Assembly (NCBI RefSeq): GCF_002272745.1 | Contig: NZ_NPBD01000015.1 | Location: 1 to 64,000, forward strand | Length of the DNA: 64,000 nt | Reading direction: 5' to 3' | From: Terribacillus saccharophilus | Lineage (GTDB): Bacteria; Bacillota; Bacilli; Bacillales; Amphibacillaceae | In this document: positions 53,131 to 61,165 of the stretch, in pieces | Layout of the letters: the number at the start of each line of letters is the position of its first letter | Position numbering within the stretch: the stretch's first letter is position 1 | Notes under the pieces: model-generated | Told to the model about the DNA's origin: nothing | Databases searched by the model: none | The model's input: only the letters and a program-made list of their open reading frames with translations | Position numbers and translations under genes: made by a program

Positions 53131-53436
53131 TTATCGCTTCCCCTTTCGTTCCTCTGCCACAGATGCTGCAACGAATGCCAAATCATCATTACCAAAGAAC
53201 TGCAGCACCTCCACTACCATCTCGTCTGAGATATCAGAGGCTTCTTCTTTAGGAAGGATTTCTTCCAACGCTTCTTTAAGCGCTTCATTTTTTCCTTGGT
53301 TCGGATAAGCTTGTTCATATAAGGAAACAGCATCAAGATTATGATTCGTACACCATTGGGCAAAGATCCGGATCATCATCCGTTCATCTTCTTGGTATTT
53401 TTCAATGATCTTCCTTGAAAGCTCGTCTTGACTCAT
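53131..53436 (-). CDS. Conserved hypothetical protein, 101 residues
   Basis: I do not recognise it with confidence. It is acidic and helical: MSQDELSRKIIEKYQEDERMM, then FAQWCTNHNLDAVSLYEQAYP and EVLQFFGNDDLAFVAASV. No signal or membrane segment. AGGAGAGATG precedes the ATG. It is immediately upstream of xpt (the genes nearly touch), which makes co-expression likely, and a terminator separates it from the cold-shock gene. Confidence 0.75.
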   Translation of the reverse strand: MSQDELSRKIIEKYQEDERMMIRIFAQWCTNHNLDAVSLYEQAYPNQGKNEALKEALEEILPKEEASDISDEMVVEVLQFFGNDDLAFVAASVAEERKGKR

Positions 53437-53464
53437 CAGCGCTCATCTCTCCTTAAAAATGATA

Positions 53465-53504
53465 AAAGACGCATCCTGGAAAATTCCAGAATGCGCCTCT
53501 GTCG
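53465..53504 (-). terminator. Terminator after the cold-shock gene
   Basis: Minus strand GGCGCATTCTGGAA pairs with TTCCAGGATGCGTC across TT (one G-U), followed by TTTT. Confidence 0.85.
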
Positions 53505-53517
53505 TCATTGTATGAAA

Positions 53518-53715
53518 TTACAGACGAGTTACGTTAGCAGCTTGTGGGCCGCGGTTGCCTTCAACGATTTCGAATTCAACTTCTTGACCTTCGTCAAGAG
53601 TTTTGAAACCTTCAGATTGGATAGCAGAGAAGTGTACGAATACGTCGTCTCCGTCCTCTCTTTCGATGAAACCAAAACCTTTGTCTGCGTTAAACCATTT
53701 TACTTTTCCAGTCAT
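53518..53715 (-). CDS. Cold shock protein
   Basis: A 65-residue single CSD protein: RNP1 KGFGFI and RNP2 VFVHFSAI are intact. It binds single-stranded RNA as a chaperone. AAGGAGGTC precedes the ATG. Its leader is about 115 nt, typical for csp genes. Confidence 0.96.
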   Translation of the reverse strand: MTGKVKWFNADKGFGFIEREDGDDVFVHFSAIQSEGFKTLDEGQEVEFEIVEGNRGPQAANVTRL

Positions 53716-53838
53716 TTAAATGACCTCCTTACAATAGAAGTACAAAAGTACAGGTATTGAATCGTTATACCTTTACACCACTTATTGTGAAAGAGATCGT
53801 AAAGATTATTCAACCGTACCGTTTCCTTTTGCTACTTA

Positions 53839-53867
53839 AGAGTACCTTTTTTTGAATAAGAATGCAA
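53839..53867 (-). promoter_or_regulatory. Promoter of the cold-shock gene
   Basis: Minus strand TTGCAT, 17-nt spacer, TACTCT, about 115 nt before the start codon. The leader RNA between 53716 and 53832 carries no obvious terminator. Confidence 0.7.
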
Positions 53868-53983
53868 GTCAATTACAACTATTTTTCCAAAAATAGTTCA
53901 TAATGAGTCGCACGCCCTATAAAAACGCTTTCTTTAACGCTATCACTCGCAGAATACGCTTACACAGAGACGCATATATACCT

Positions 53984-53997
53984 GTGACTATAGTCAC
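53984..53997. promoter_or_regulatory. Perfect palindrome GTGACTATAGTCAC
   Basis: A 14-bp perfect palindrome in the 460-bp gap between the cold-shock and corA genes. A ten-base copy (GTGACTATAG) recurs at 54122-54131 over the corA -10, 138 bp away centre to centre. Probably an operator; the regulator is unknown. Confidence 0.55.
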
Positions 53998-54093
53998 GGT
54001 TTTTGCTCCGAAATTCGACAAACATGCTTATTCACTTCCAGTTTAACCACTGTATTTCTTTTTCATACCCGCTTTTAAGAAGAAATATTCCTG

Positions 54094-54131
54094 TTGACAG
54101 TTCTTACCCCATTTTTTTATAGTGACTATAG
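54094..54131 (+). promoter_or_regulatory. corA promoter with overlapping GTGACTATAG site
   Basis: TTGACA (54094-54099), 18-nt spacer, TATAGT (54118-54123). GTGACTATAG at 54122-54131 overlaps the -10. The stretch from 53868 to 54093 has no gene; its only striking element is the palindrome at 53984. Confidence 0.7.
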
Positions 54132-54177
54132 CTTACGAACATTGTGAAATAATAAACGTAACGGAAGGGGTGGCACT

Positions 54178-55146
54178 ATGATTAAGACGTATCTCTATGA
54201 TCATCAGACTGACACGATGCATACAAATATCTCTTTAAAAAACAGCAATCGTCATTTGGAGGATCCTGACAATCTCCTGTGGATTGATGCCTATGATGTA
54301 CAGTCTCATGAATTGCATGAAATAGCTGGGATATTTGACTTCCACCCGCTGGCTATCGAAGACTGTCTGCATGACAGCCCCCGCGCTAAAGTAGATGATT
54401 ATGATGCATACAAATTCTTCGTCTTCCATGCCCTGCGTTACAACGAGGAAAGTGACAACGAAATCACCACACTGGAACTGAATGTTTTCCTGGGCCCGAA
54501 TTATGTAGTGACTATCCATAAGCATAAGCTTCGCTGGCTCGGCCAGATGGATGCCATTTGCTCACGTTCTTCCCGATACATGAATCAAGGAGCTGACTTC
54601 CTTCTGTATGCACTCGCAGATGGCATTACGGATGAATACTTTCCTGTCTTGGATCGTATCGGAATCCGGATCGAAGAACTGGAAGATGAAATGTACAGTG
54701 AAGGTGTTAAAGAGGTAACGGAGGAATTCCTTGCCTTAAAACGGACGATTATTCTGATCAGAAGGGTGATTCTGCCGCAGCGGCGGATTTTCCTGAATGT
54801 AAACAACAAATGGAAATTCGATATTAAAGAGGAGAATGTGCCTTTCTATACGGATCTGATTGATCACTTGGAACGCATTGTTGACTCTACCGAAACATTC
54901 CGTGATTTGGTAAACAGTGCACTGGATACGTATTATTCCATTATCAGTGCCAAATCAACGGAGAAGCTGAATGTCCTGACAATTATCTCGACAGTCATGC
55001 TTCCGCTTACGTTCGTGACAGGGTTCTTCGGGATGAATCTGCCAATACCGTATGCTGATAGTCCATGGACGACAGCTGGTGTAAGTGTCCTTCTTGTTTT
55101 GATCACTTTCGGCATGTGGCATTATTTCAAGAACAAGCTGTTTTAA
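54178..55146 (+). CDS. corA: CorA-type magnesium transporter
   Basis: A 322-residue CorA protein: long cytosolic N-terminal domain (1-255), two C-terminal helices and the GMN selectivity motif in GFFGMNLP. It moves Mg2+ (and sometimes Co2+ or Ni2+) inward. GAAGGGGTGG precedes the ATG. No M-box riboswitch is seen upstream. Confidence 0.94.
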   Translation: MIKTYLYDHQTDTMHTNISLKNSNRHLEDPDNLLWIDAYDVQSHELHEIAGIFDFHPLAIEDCLHDSPRAKVDDYDAYKFFVFHALRYNEESDNEITTLELNVFLGPNYVVTIHKHKLRWLGQMDAICSRSSRYMNQGADFLLYALADGITDEYFPVLDRIGIRIEELEDEMYSEGVKEVTEEFLALKRTIILIRRVILPQRRIFLNVNNKWKFDIKEENVPFYTDLIDHLERIVDSTETFRDLVNSALDTYYSIISAKSTEKLNVLTIISTVMLPLTFVTGFFGMNLPIPYADSPWTTAGVSVLLVLITFGMWHYFKNKLF

Positions 55147-55260
55147 AATTCCATTTGTACCGGGCTTCTTTTCGTGTTAAAATATTTGATTGCAAGAGTA
55201 TAAATAACGACATATCGCCTAATTTTGTATCTTGCAAATATAAATGACAGGTGGAAAAAG

Positions 55261-56223
55261 ATGATGAGTGATTATCGAGTATTGTTATATTACAACTATG
55301 TAGATATTGAAGATCCGGAAGTTTTTGCCCAAGAACATCTAAAGGCATGTAAGGAACTCGGACTTAAAGGCCGTATCCTTGTAGCAAAAGAAGGTATTAA
55401 TGGTACTTGCTCCGGAACAATTGAACAAACACAAGCTTATATGGACATGATGCATGCGAAACCAGGTTTTGAAGAAATGGTCTTCAAAATCGACGAAGCG
55501 GATGAACATGCTTTCAAAAAAATGCATGTGCGCGCACGTCCTGAATTGGTGACGCTGCGTCTTGAAGATGATATAGACCCTCGCGAGATGACTGGCAATT
55601 ACCTATCCCCGCAGGAATTTTACGAGGCGATGCAGGACGAGAACACTGTAGTTCTGGATGCACGGAATGATTATGAATTTGATCTTGGTCACTTCCGCGG
55701 CGCAATCCGCCCTGACATTGAAACTTTCCGCGACCTGCCAGATTGGGTCCGCGAAAACAAAGATATTTTAGAAGGCAAGCGCGTTCTGACATACTGCACA
55801 GGCGGTATCCGTTGTGAGAAGTTCTCCGGCTGGCTAGTGCGCGAAGGTTTTGAAGATGTCGGTCAATTACATGGCGGTATTGCCACTTACGGAAAAGATC
55901 CTGAAGTACAAGGCAAACTTTGGGACGGCCGCATGTACGTATTCGATACACGTATCTCTGTACCGATCAATCAAACAGAACACGTTATAGTTGCCAAAGA
56001 TTACTTCGATGGACAGCCTTGTGAACGTTATGTTAATTGTGCAGATCCTTCCTGTAACCGCCAGATTATCTGCTCTGAAGAAAATGAGCACAAATATCTT
56101 CGCGGCTGTTCTGACAGCTGCCGCCGTTCTCCTCGTAACATGTACGTTGCAGAACACGGCTTGACTGAAGAAGAAGTGGAAGCACGTCTTGCGAAATTAG
56201 ATAAAGAAACAGTAGCAAACTAA
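55261..56223 (+). CDS. trhO: tRNA uridine(34) hydroxylase TrhO (rhodanese family)
   Basis: A 320-residue protein like B. subtilis YbfQ. N-terminal domain (1-95), rhodanese domain (about 110-215) with catalytic Cys in [13 protein letters not shown], and a C-terminal Cys-rich domain ([21 protein letters not shown]) that may bind zinc. TrhO makes 5-hydroxyuridine at the tRNA wobble position. ATG 55261 (followed by another ATG) follows GGTGGAAAA. Confidence 0.93.
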   Translation: MMSDYRVLLYYNYVDIEDPEVFAQEHLKACKELGLKGRILVAKEGINGTCSGTIEQTQAYMDMMHAKPGFEEMVFKIDEADEHAFKKMHVRARPELVTLRLEDDIDPREMTGNYLSPQEFYEAMQDENTVVLDARNDYEFDLGHFRGAIRPDIETFRDLPDWVRENKDILEGKRVLTYCTGGIRCEKFSGWLVREGFEDVGQLHGGIATYGKDPEVQGKLWDGRMYVFDTRISVPINQTEHVIVAKDYFDGQPCERYVNCADPSCNRQIICSEENEHKYLRGCSDSCRRSPRNMYVAEHGLTEEEVEARLAKLDKETVAN

Positions 56224-56251
56224 AAGAACCCCCTGAGGGGGTTCTTCTTTT
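56223..56251. terminator. Bidirectional terminator, trhO / VOC gene
   Basis: AAGAACCCCC pairs with GGGGGTTCTT across TGA, with T-run. Confidence 0.92.
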
Positions 56252-56618
56252 AATGCCATTCCAAAAATTCCAATCTGTTGCCGAAAGGGTCGTTTACATA
56301 AATTCGATCAGCACCCGGCAAGTCAGCATCATCACTGAATTCCACATCATGTTTATCCAAATAGCGCCTGAGAGACAGCAGCCCTTCTACTTCAAAAGCA
56401 GGATGGGCTTTTCGTGCTGGTGAAAAAGGTTCCTCTACACCCATATGAACGATAATATCGTTACAGCTGAACCAAACACCGCCTCTTGCTTGTAAGTTAG
56501 CTGGTTTCTCAATTTCTTCAAAACCGAAAATACCCACGAAAAACTCCCTCGCTTGCTCTTCGCTGCCTTTTGGACAAGCAAGCTGCACATGATCAAATCG
56601 CTTTAGAAAAAACTCCAT
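56250..56618 (-). CDS. VOC family (glyoxalase-like) protein
   Basis: A 122-residue single VOC protein: FDHVQLACPKGSEEQAREFFVGIFGF at the start and DPFGNRLEFLEW at the end, with metal-ligand-like His8 and Glu near the C terminus. The family covers isomerases, dioxygenases and drug-binding proteins; the activity is not predictable. It is divergent from the peroxidase gene. Confidence 0.88.
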   Translation of the reverse strand: MEFFLKRFDHVQLACPKGSEEQAREFFVGIFGFEEIEKPANLQARGGVWFSCNDIIVHMGVEEPFSPARKAHPAFEVEGLLSLRRYLDKHDVEFSDDADLPGADRIYVNDPFGNRLEFLEWH

Positions 56619-56727
56619 AGGAACAACCCCCTTTTTCTACATTTTACCATTAAAGGACTGATTGTTATCTCTTCTTCACTGTTTGTGCTACATTGGAAAT
56701 GCAGACAAGAGGAGGAGAACGACATAC

Positions 56728-57216
56728 ATGACAGTATACGATTATTCGGCTGTTACTATAGACGGGAAAGAAGTTAGTTTAAAGGATTACGCTGGAAAAG
56801 TAATCGTCATCGTAAATACAGCAAGCAAATGCGGTTTCGCACCTCAACTGGAGCAGCTGCAGGAGCTGTATAAAGATTATCAGGACAACGGTTTAGTGAT
56901 ACTCGGTTTCCCATGTAACCAATTTATGAACCAGGAACCTGGCAGCAGTGAAGAAATTGCCGCTGTATGTCAGCGCAATTACGGCGTCAGTTTTCCGATG
57001 TTCGATAAAGTAAAGGTGAATGGACCTGATGCCCACCCACTTTATAAACATTTGACCAGCCAGGCTGGCGGACTATTCTCTAAGAATATCAAATGGAACT
57101 TCACAAAGTTTCTCGTAGATGCGGATGGAAATGTCGTCGAGCGATTTGCTCCAAAGACTAGTCCAATGGATATGAAACCTGCAATCGAAAAACTGCTCGA
57201 ACAGTCCAGCAGATGA
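56728..57216 (+). CDS. Glutathione peroxidase-family protein
   Basis: A 162-residue thiol peroxidase: the peroxidatic Cys is C35 in ASKCGFAPQ, with GFPCNQF and [10 protein letters not shown] completing the active site (Gln, Trp, Asn). In Bacilli such enzymes use thioredoxin or bacillithiol rather than glutathione. ATG 56728 follows GGAGGAG at somewhat long spacing. Relatives are BsaA/GpxA. Confidence 0.93.
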   Translation: MTVYDYSAVTIDGKEVSLKDYAGKVIVIVNTASKCGFAPQLEQLQELYKDYQDNGLVILGFPCNQFMNQEPGSSEEIAAVCQRNYGVSFPMFDKVKVNGPDAHPLYKHLTSQAGGLFSKNIKWNFTKFLVDADGNVVERFAPKTSPMDMKPAIEKLLEQSSR

Positions 57217-57249
57217 TGTCTACATGACGCATCTGCTTTTCTTTTACAT

Positions 57250-57280
57250 AAAAAAACCCGCATCTACTTGATGCAGGTTC
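57250..57280 (-). terminator. Terminator after the small stress protein
   Basis: Minus strand ACCTGCATC pairs with GATGCGGGT across AAGTA, followed by seven T; it overlaps the stop. Confidence 0.88.
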
Positions 57281-57485
57281 ATTCTTCCGGATCCGAATTG
57301 GAAGCTTGCTTTGTCCGATGTTTATGTCGATCATCTTGTAGATCTCGCTCTACTTCATCCACAGGTACATCGTCTACCAGCATATCTTGTTTATTTTCAA
57401 GCTGCTTTTCCCGATTCTCACTTTCAGCCTTGGAAAAGCCATGTTTGTCTTTGTCGCCTTTTGCACCGTTTTTCTGTACCATCAT
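57279..57485 (-). CDS. Small hydrophilic protein, probably general stress
   Basis: A 68-residue, strongly charged, probably disordered protein (MMVQKNGAKGDKDKHGFSKA...). No family recognised. Tandem ATGs at 57485/57482 follow GAAGGAGGG; the frame upstream is open but lacks a start with SD. A good SigB-type promoter lies just upstream, so it is likely made under stress. Confidence 0.75.
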   Translation of the reverse strand: MMVQKNGAKGDKDKHGFSKAESENREKQLENKQDMLVDDVPVDEVERDLQDDRHKHRTKQASNSDPEE

Positions 57486-57512
57486 TTTCCCTCCTTCTTC
57501 CTTTGTAAGCCC

Positions 57513-57538
57513 TTTCCCTTTCTTCTGTAAAGAAAAAC
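57513..57538 (-). promoter_or_regulatory. SigB-type promoter for the small hydrophilic protein
   Basis: Minus strand GTTTTT, 14-nt spacer, GGGAAA, full match to GTTTWW-N12-15-GGGWAW; start codon 28 bp downstream. Confidence 0.75.
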
Positions 57539-57549
57539 CTTGCAACCAG

Positions 57550-57579
57550 TTGGTAACCAAACAGCGCAAAGGGTATACT
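57550..57579 (+). promoter_or_regulatory. Promoter of the SDR gene
   Basis: TTGGTA, 18-nt spacer, TATACT. The -35 is inside an odd palindrome TTGGTAACCAA that could be an operator. Confidence 0.6.
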
Positions 57580-57654
57580 AAAAGCAGATAGCGTTTCTTC
57601 CGCCCGGCAACAGGGTACATATTTATAAAGATTGTCAAAATGAGGTGAAGCACA

Positions 57655-58425
57655 ATGAAACCAACTGCTCTAATTACAGGAGCTTCCAGCGGAATTGGCT
57701 ACCATATAGCAAAATGGTTCGCCAAAGCGGGCTATGATTTAATTATCGTAGCCCGTTCCAAGGATAAACTCCTATCCCTGCAAACAGAACTGCAAGATTC
57801 GAATGTGACTGTCATTCCTCATGATTTGTCCGTACCTAACAGTGCATATGAACTGTATCAAAAGATTCGAGATGAAGGAAAGACCGTTGAAGTGCTTGTG
57901 AATAATGCTGGCTTCGGACTTAGCGGCAAATTCGAGGATACGAGCTTTGAGACCCAGCAAAAGCTGCTGCATCTAAATATGGTTTCATTGGCAAACCTGA
58001 CTCGTCTGTTCATCGATGATATCATTCACTCCCCATTCAAGAATGTACCGAATGGGATATTGAATATTTCCAGCATGGCCGCCTTCCTGCCTGGTCCATA
58101 TATGGCGGCATATCACGCATCCAAAGCATTCGTACAGCGATATTCGGAAGCACTTTCGGAGGAATTGACAGACAGCGGCGTAACAGTTACGGCGCTCTGC
58201 CCTGGTCCTACGCAGACCGAGTTCTTTAAACGTGCCGGCAACGACAAAATTATGTCATCGTTCCGTGACGCACCCGAGGATGTTGCAAAACAAGGATTTC
58301 TAGGATTCGTAAAAGGAAAACGGGTCGTCTTCCCATCTGCGAACATTCACGCAGCCGTTCTACTCATGAAACTAATTCCAAGCAGTCTACTAGGCAAGAT
58401 AACCAAAAGTATGTATTCAAAATAA
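57655..58425 (+). CDS. Short-chain dehydrogenase/reductase
   Basis: A 256-residue classical SDR: TGASSGIGYHIA (about 8-19), NNAGFG, catalytic Ser in NISSMAAF and Tyr/Lys in YHASKAF. Substrate unknown. TGAGGTGAAGC precedes the ATG. It is divergent from the small stress protein and has its own sigma-A-like promoter. Confidence 0.9.
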   Translation: MKPTALITGASSGIGYHIAKWFAKAGYDLIIVARSKDKLLSLQTELQDSNVTVIPHDLSVPNSAYELYQKIRDEGKTVEVLVNNAGFGLSGKFEDTSFETQQKLLHLNMVSLANLTRLFIDDIIHSPFKNVPNGILNISSMAAFLPGPYMAAYHASKAFVQRYSEALSEELTDSGVTVTALCPGPTQTEFFKRAGNDKIMSSFRDAPEDVAKQGFLGFVKGKRVVFPSANIHAAVLLMKLIPSSLLGKITKSMYSK

Positions 58426-58426
58426 G

Positions 58427-58456
58427 TAAAAGACACCCTTCAGGGTGTCTTTTTTT
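58427..58456. terminator. Bidirectional terminator, SDR / membrane gene
   Basis: AAAAGACACCCT pairs with AGGGTGTCTTTT across TC, with T-run. Confidence 0.92.
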
Positions 58457-59082
58457 CAGTTACTAATATGGCGGCGATAGCTGTAAAAATAAGCTGCTAA
58501 CGGCCACCAGGCTGCGGCGAACATTGGGTAGATCGCCCAGATTACCGATGGAGAATAGGCTATATTCACAAACAGGAAGAACACACTGAGTGCACCGAAT
58601 CCTAATACACTGAAGAATAAATTGGAGCTGCGATGACCGATGATAGACAGCGGCCACCAGCTCAACGCGAAGATAACGAAGCCGTACCAAGGTGTTTCAT
58701 GACCAAAATACTGATGCAGACCGAAATAATACACACAAACAGCCAAGCTGATAACCAGAGCTACTCCCATATTCGCCAGATGTCTTCGAAGCATAACAGC
58801 AATCGCCCATAACCCCAAGGCACCTAACGTGTACAAATACCACGGTGTCGAAGGTGAATCAGACATATTTTCATTTACTAGTACTGCTCCCACAACGATT
58901 GCCGACAACCATGTCACTATTGTTAATTGATTCGGGAAAAGAACTTGCAAAGCAATAATAACGCTGGCACCTAAACTATACGTATACCAAATCTCCTCTG
59001 GTGTGGTCATCAAGTTAATATAAACAGAGAAACCACCCAGACTCAGCAACATAAATGCAACGAACAATCTCCATGGCTTCAT
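58456..59082 (-). CDS. Multi-pass membrane protein
   Basis: A 208-residue protein with six or seven hydrophobic segments in two similar halves; FVNIAYSPSVIWAIYPMFAAAWWPLA repeats the pattern of the neighbouring gene (VNMYYTPHEIWFVFPTFAILWWPVS), so both contain a 2TM-type module. No function recognised. It overlaps the upstream gene by 4 nt and is third in the PadR operon. Confidence 0.8.
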   Translation of the reverse strand: MKPWRLFVAFMLLSLGGFSVYINLMTTPEEIWYTYSLGASVIIALQVLFPNQLTIVTWLSAIVVGAVLVNENMSDSPSTPWYLYTLGALGLWAIAVMLRRHLANMGVALVISLAVCVYYFGLHQYFGHETPWYGFVIFALSWWPLSIIGHRSSNLFFSVLGFGALSVFFLFVNIAYSPSVIWAIYPMFAAAWWPLAAYFYSYRRHISN

Positions 59083-59528
59083 CGCTGCATCACCTTTCTT
59101 TTCCTAGCTTTCATCCAGACGAAAGCCATACTCACCGGCCACCAAAGGATAGCGAATGTTGGAAAGACGAACCAAATTTCATGTGGTGTATAGTACATGT
59201 TTACAAAAACGAGCAGAGCAATAATCAATCCACTGCCACAAATAGAAAACCCCAGATTCAAGGTGCTCATATCTTCTTTTTGCTTCTTCTTTTTTTCTGT
59301 TGTTTTTTGCGGTGCATGCTGGAGCTGGAATTCTCTCTTGATTTCCGCCAAATTCCCGAAGTCAACAATTGCCTTATTCACTGCATCCTCTTCTAATTTC
59401 CCATCCAGCATGAAATCTGCAGCCTTCTCTTCCATCGAATCCTTTATTTCTTCCTTCAAGTTCACTACCTGCTCTGTCTCCGGCAGATCTGCGAATTGCT
59501 CTTCCACATACATATTGATCTTCTGCAT
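59079..59528 (-). CDS. Permease-prefix/DUF1700-like membrane protein
   Basis: A 149-residue protein. The N-terminal 85 residues form a helical domain (MQKINMYVEEQFADLP, then a FGNLAEIKREF motif) seen in proteins controlled by PadR regulators, followed by two membrane helices. Its ATG overlaps the padR stop (TAATG), with GGAGGG inside the padR end. It likely responds to the same signal as its regulator. Confidence 0.8.
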   Translation of the reverse strand: MQKINMYVEEQFADLPETEQVVNLKEEIKDSMEEKAADFMLDGKLEEDAVNKAIVDFGNLAEIKREFQLQHAPQKTTEKKKKQKEDMSTLNLGFSICGSGLIIALLVFVNMYYTPHEIWFVFPTFAILWWPVSMAFVWMKARKRKVMQR

Positions 59529-59824
59529 TAAACACCCTCCATAAATACATCGATTAATTGTTTTGCTTCTTTCCATTCTTTCGCCGCTTCATGAAAATAA
59601 GCTTTCCCAAGCGTCGTTATCGTGTAATATTTACGCTTACCCCCATGCGATTTTTCTCCCTGATAGGATTCAATCAATTCTCGTCGCTCCAGTCGCTGGA
59701 AAACCGCATAAAGTGTTGCTTCCTTAATTTGAAATGCATCGTTGGTCCAAGCTGCTATGTCCTTCGATATCTGGTAACCATATTTATCTTCGTCCATCAG
59801 CAGACGAAGGATAATGGAATCCAA
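59528..59824 (-). CDS. PadR family transcriptional regulator
   Basis: A 98-residue winged-helix regulator from TTG 59824: DKYGYQISKDIA and KEATLYAVFQRLERRELIESY are the PadR recognition-helix and wing segments. Family proteins normally begin about nine residues earlier, and the upstream in-frame codons read IRSDTIRGH with an SD (AAGGGA) before an ATT at 59851. The true start may therefore be ATT, giving 107 residues. It is first in a three-gene membrane operon. Confidence 0.88.
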   Translation of the reverse strand: MDSIILRLLMDEDKYGYQISKDIAAWTNDAFQIKEATLYAVFQRLERRELIESYQGEKSHGGKRKYYTITTLGKAYFHEAAKEWKEAKQLIDVFMEGV

Positions 59825-59871
59825 ATGCCCTCGAATCGTATCACTCCGAATGTGGCATCCCTTCTTTCTTA

Positions 59872-59927
59872 ATTACTCTATCTGATAAAGTAATCATAAA
59901 ACATATTACTCTGTGTGTCAAAGTAAT
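59872..59927 (-). promoter_or_regulatory. PadR operon promoter with two 23-bp dyad operators
   Basis: Two copies of ATTACTCT-N7-AAAGTAAT (plus strand) at 59872-59894 and 59905-59927, centres 33 bp apart. Minus-strand promoter TTGACA (59916-59921), 17-nt spacer, TATGAT (59893-59898): one dyad covers the -35, the other overlaps the end of the -10 and the start region. Likely PadR autoregulation. Confidence 0.85.
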
Positions 59928-59948
59928 TTATGTATCTTTTTTCCAAAA

Positions 59949-59971
59949 ATAAAAAAACAGGCTGTTAACCT
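59949..59971 (-). terminator. Weak terminator after the FlaR-like gene
   Basis: A five-base stem GCAGG/CCTGT across TTAACAG, then seven T. Short stem, so moderate strength at best. Confidence 0.55.
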
Positions 59972-60540
59972 GCTTCCGAATTCCTTTTTAGAAAGGTCAA
60001 ATATTCAATTACATCCAATTTATTCTCCACAATAATCATCTTATGACCGTATGCAGAAAACCTATCAAAGATAAACGGCTTAGCTGTATGCTCAAAGTAA
60101 CGATTCCATTTGAACATACGCAGAAAGATGCGAAGTGAAGGTGTGTAATTAGCTATCTCTATTTTTAATTTCTGGAACATGAAGCGTTTGATGATTCGGA
60201 TATTTCTTATCTTGTATGCCGGATCCAGCAAAATAATCAAATCTGCATTCACAAGGCTGTCTTCTATCCAATCATCTGTATGGGTACCTTCGATAATCCA
60301 AGTATCAGAAACGATGATATCTTTCAAGATCTCTCGCTTCTCCCTGTCAGAACGGCGGGTGTCTCCTGCAGGGGATCGTTTCCATACAACGTTATCCAGC
60401 TCGAAATGTGTCGCACCTATTAGTTTGGACATTTCTTTAGCCAGTGTCGTCTTTCCGCTGCCTACAGAACCAATGATATGTATTTTTCGGGGTGATCTAA
60501 ATTCATTCGTAGCCCCTGTGGATTTATAATGTATTATCAT
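59965..60540 (-). CDS. P-loop kinase-like protein (FlaR / topology-modulation type)
   Basis: A 191-residue adenylate-kinase-like P-loop protein: IHIIGSVGSGKTTLAKEM (Walker A), LDNVVWKR and the DLIILLDP Walker B segment. It resembles proteins annotated as DNA topology modulation FlaR-related; activity unknown. ATG 60540 follows GGTGGGGGTG. Confidence 0.82.
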   Translation of the reverse strand: MIIHYKSTGATNEFRSPRKIHIIGSVGSGKTTLAKEMSKLIGATHFELDNVVWKRSPAGDTRRSDREKREILKDIIVSDTWIIEGTHTDDWIEDSLVNADLIILLDPAYKIRNIRIIKRFMFQKLKIEIANYTPSLRIFLRMFKWNRYFEHTAKPFIFDRFSAYGHKMIIVENKLDVIEYLTFLKRNSEAG

Positions 60541-60581
60541 ATAAGCACCCCCACCACAAATATACATTACTTTCTAAATAC

Positions 60582-60611
60582 AAAAAAGAAGCAGAGGTCC
60601 CCCTCTGCTTC
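60582..60611 (-). terminator. Terminator of the riboflavin operon
   Basis: Minus strand GAAGCAGAGG pairs with CCTCTGCTTC across GGGA, followed by six T. Confidence 0.93.
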
Positions 60612-60616
60612 CTCGC

Positions 60617-61081
60617 TTAGATCTGTTTTAGTAAATTGGCCATCTCAATTGCAGAAACAGCTGCTTCAGCGCCTTTGTTGCCTGCTTTCGTACCTGCACG
60701 CTCAATTGCTTGTTCGATTGTATTGGTTGTCAACACACCGAAGATAATCGGGATTCCGGCCTTACTGGCAGCACTCGCTACTCCTTTTGCCACTTCATTG
60801 CTGACATAATCGAAATGCGGTGTAGAGCCTTTGATAACAGTGCCTAATGTGATGACAGCATCGTATTTTTTGCTCTGGGCAAGTTTTTCAGCAACAAGCG
60901 GTATTTCAAATGCTCCAGGTACCCATGCTACATCCACTTTCGCTTCATCGACACCATGACGCTTTAGCGTATCAATTGCACCACTCAACAGCTTGCTTGT
61001 TATAAACTCATTAAATCTTCCTACAACGACCCCAATTTTCAAATCTGATCCTACTACATTTCCTTCAATTACGTTAACCAT
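60617..61081 (-). CDS. ribH: 6,7-dimethyl-8-ribityllumazine synthase
   Basis: A 154-residue lumazine synthase condensing the DHBP and pyrimidine precursors. [40 protein letters not shown] and [24 protein letters not shown] are family motifs. Last gene of the rib operon; AAAGGAG precedes the ATG. Confidence 0.97.
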   Translation of the reverse strand: MVNVIEGNVVGSDLKIGVVVGRFNEFITSKLLSGAIDTLKRHGVDEAKVDVAWVPGAFEIPLVAEKLAQSKKYDAVITLGTVIKGSTPHFDYVSNEVAKGVASAASKAGIPIIFGVLTTNTIEQAIERAGTKAGNKGAEAAVSAIEMANLLKQI

Positions 61082-61165
61082 GTGATTACTCCTTTATATA
61101 TCGGACAATTTGTCCTCTTTTTTTATTAGGTGATGCTTACTTCGCTAGCTTGCAATTTTCGCTTT

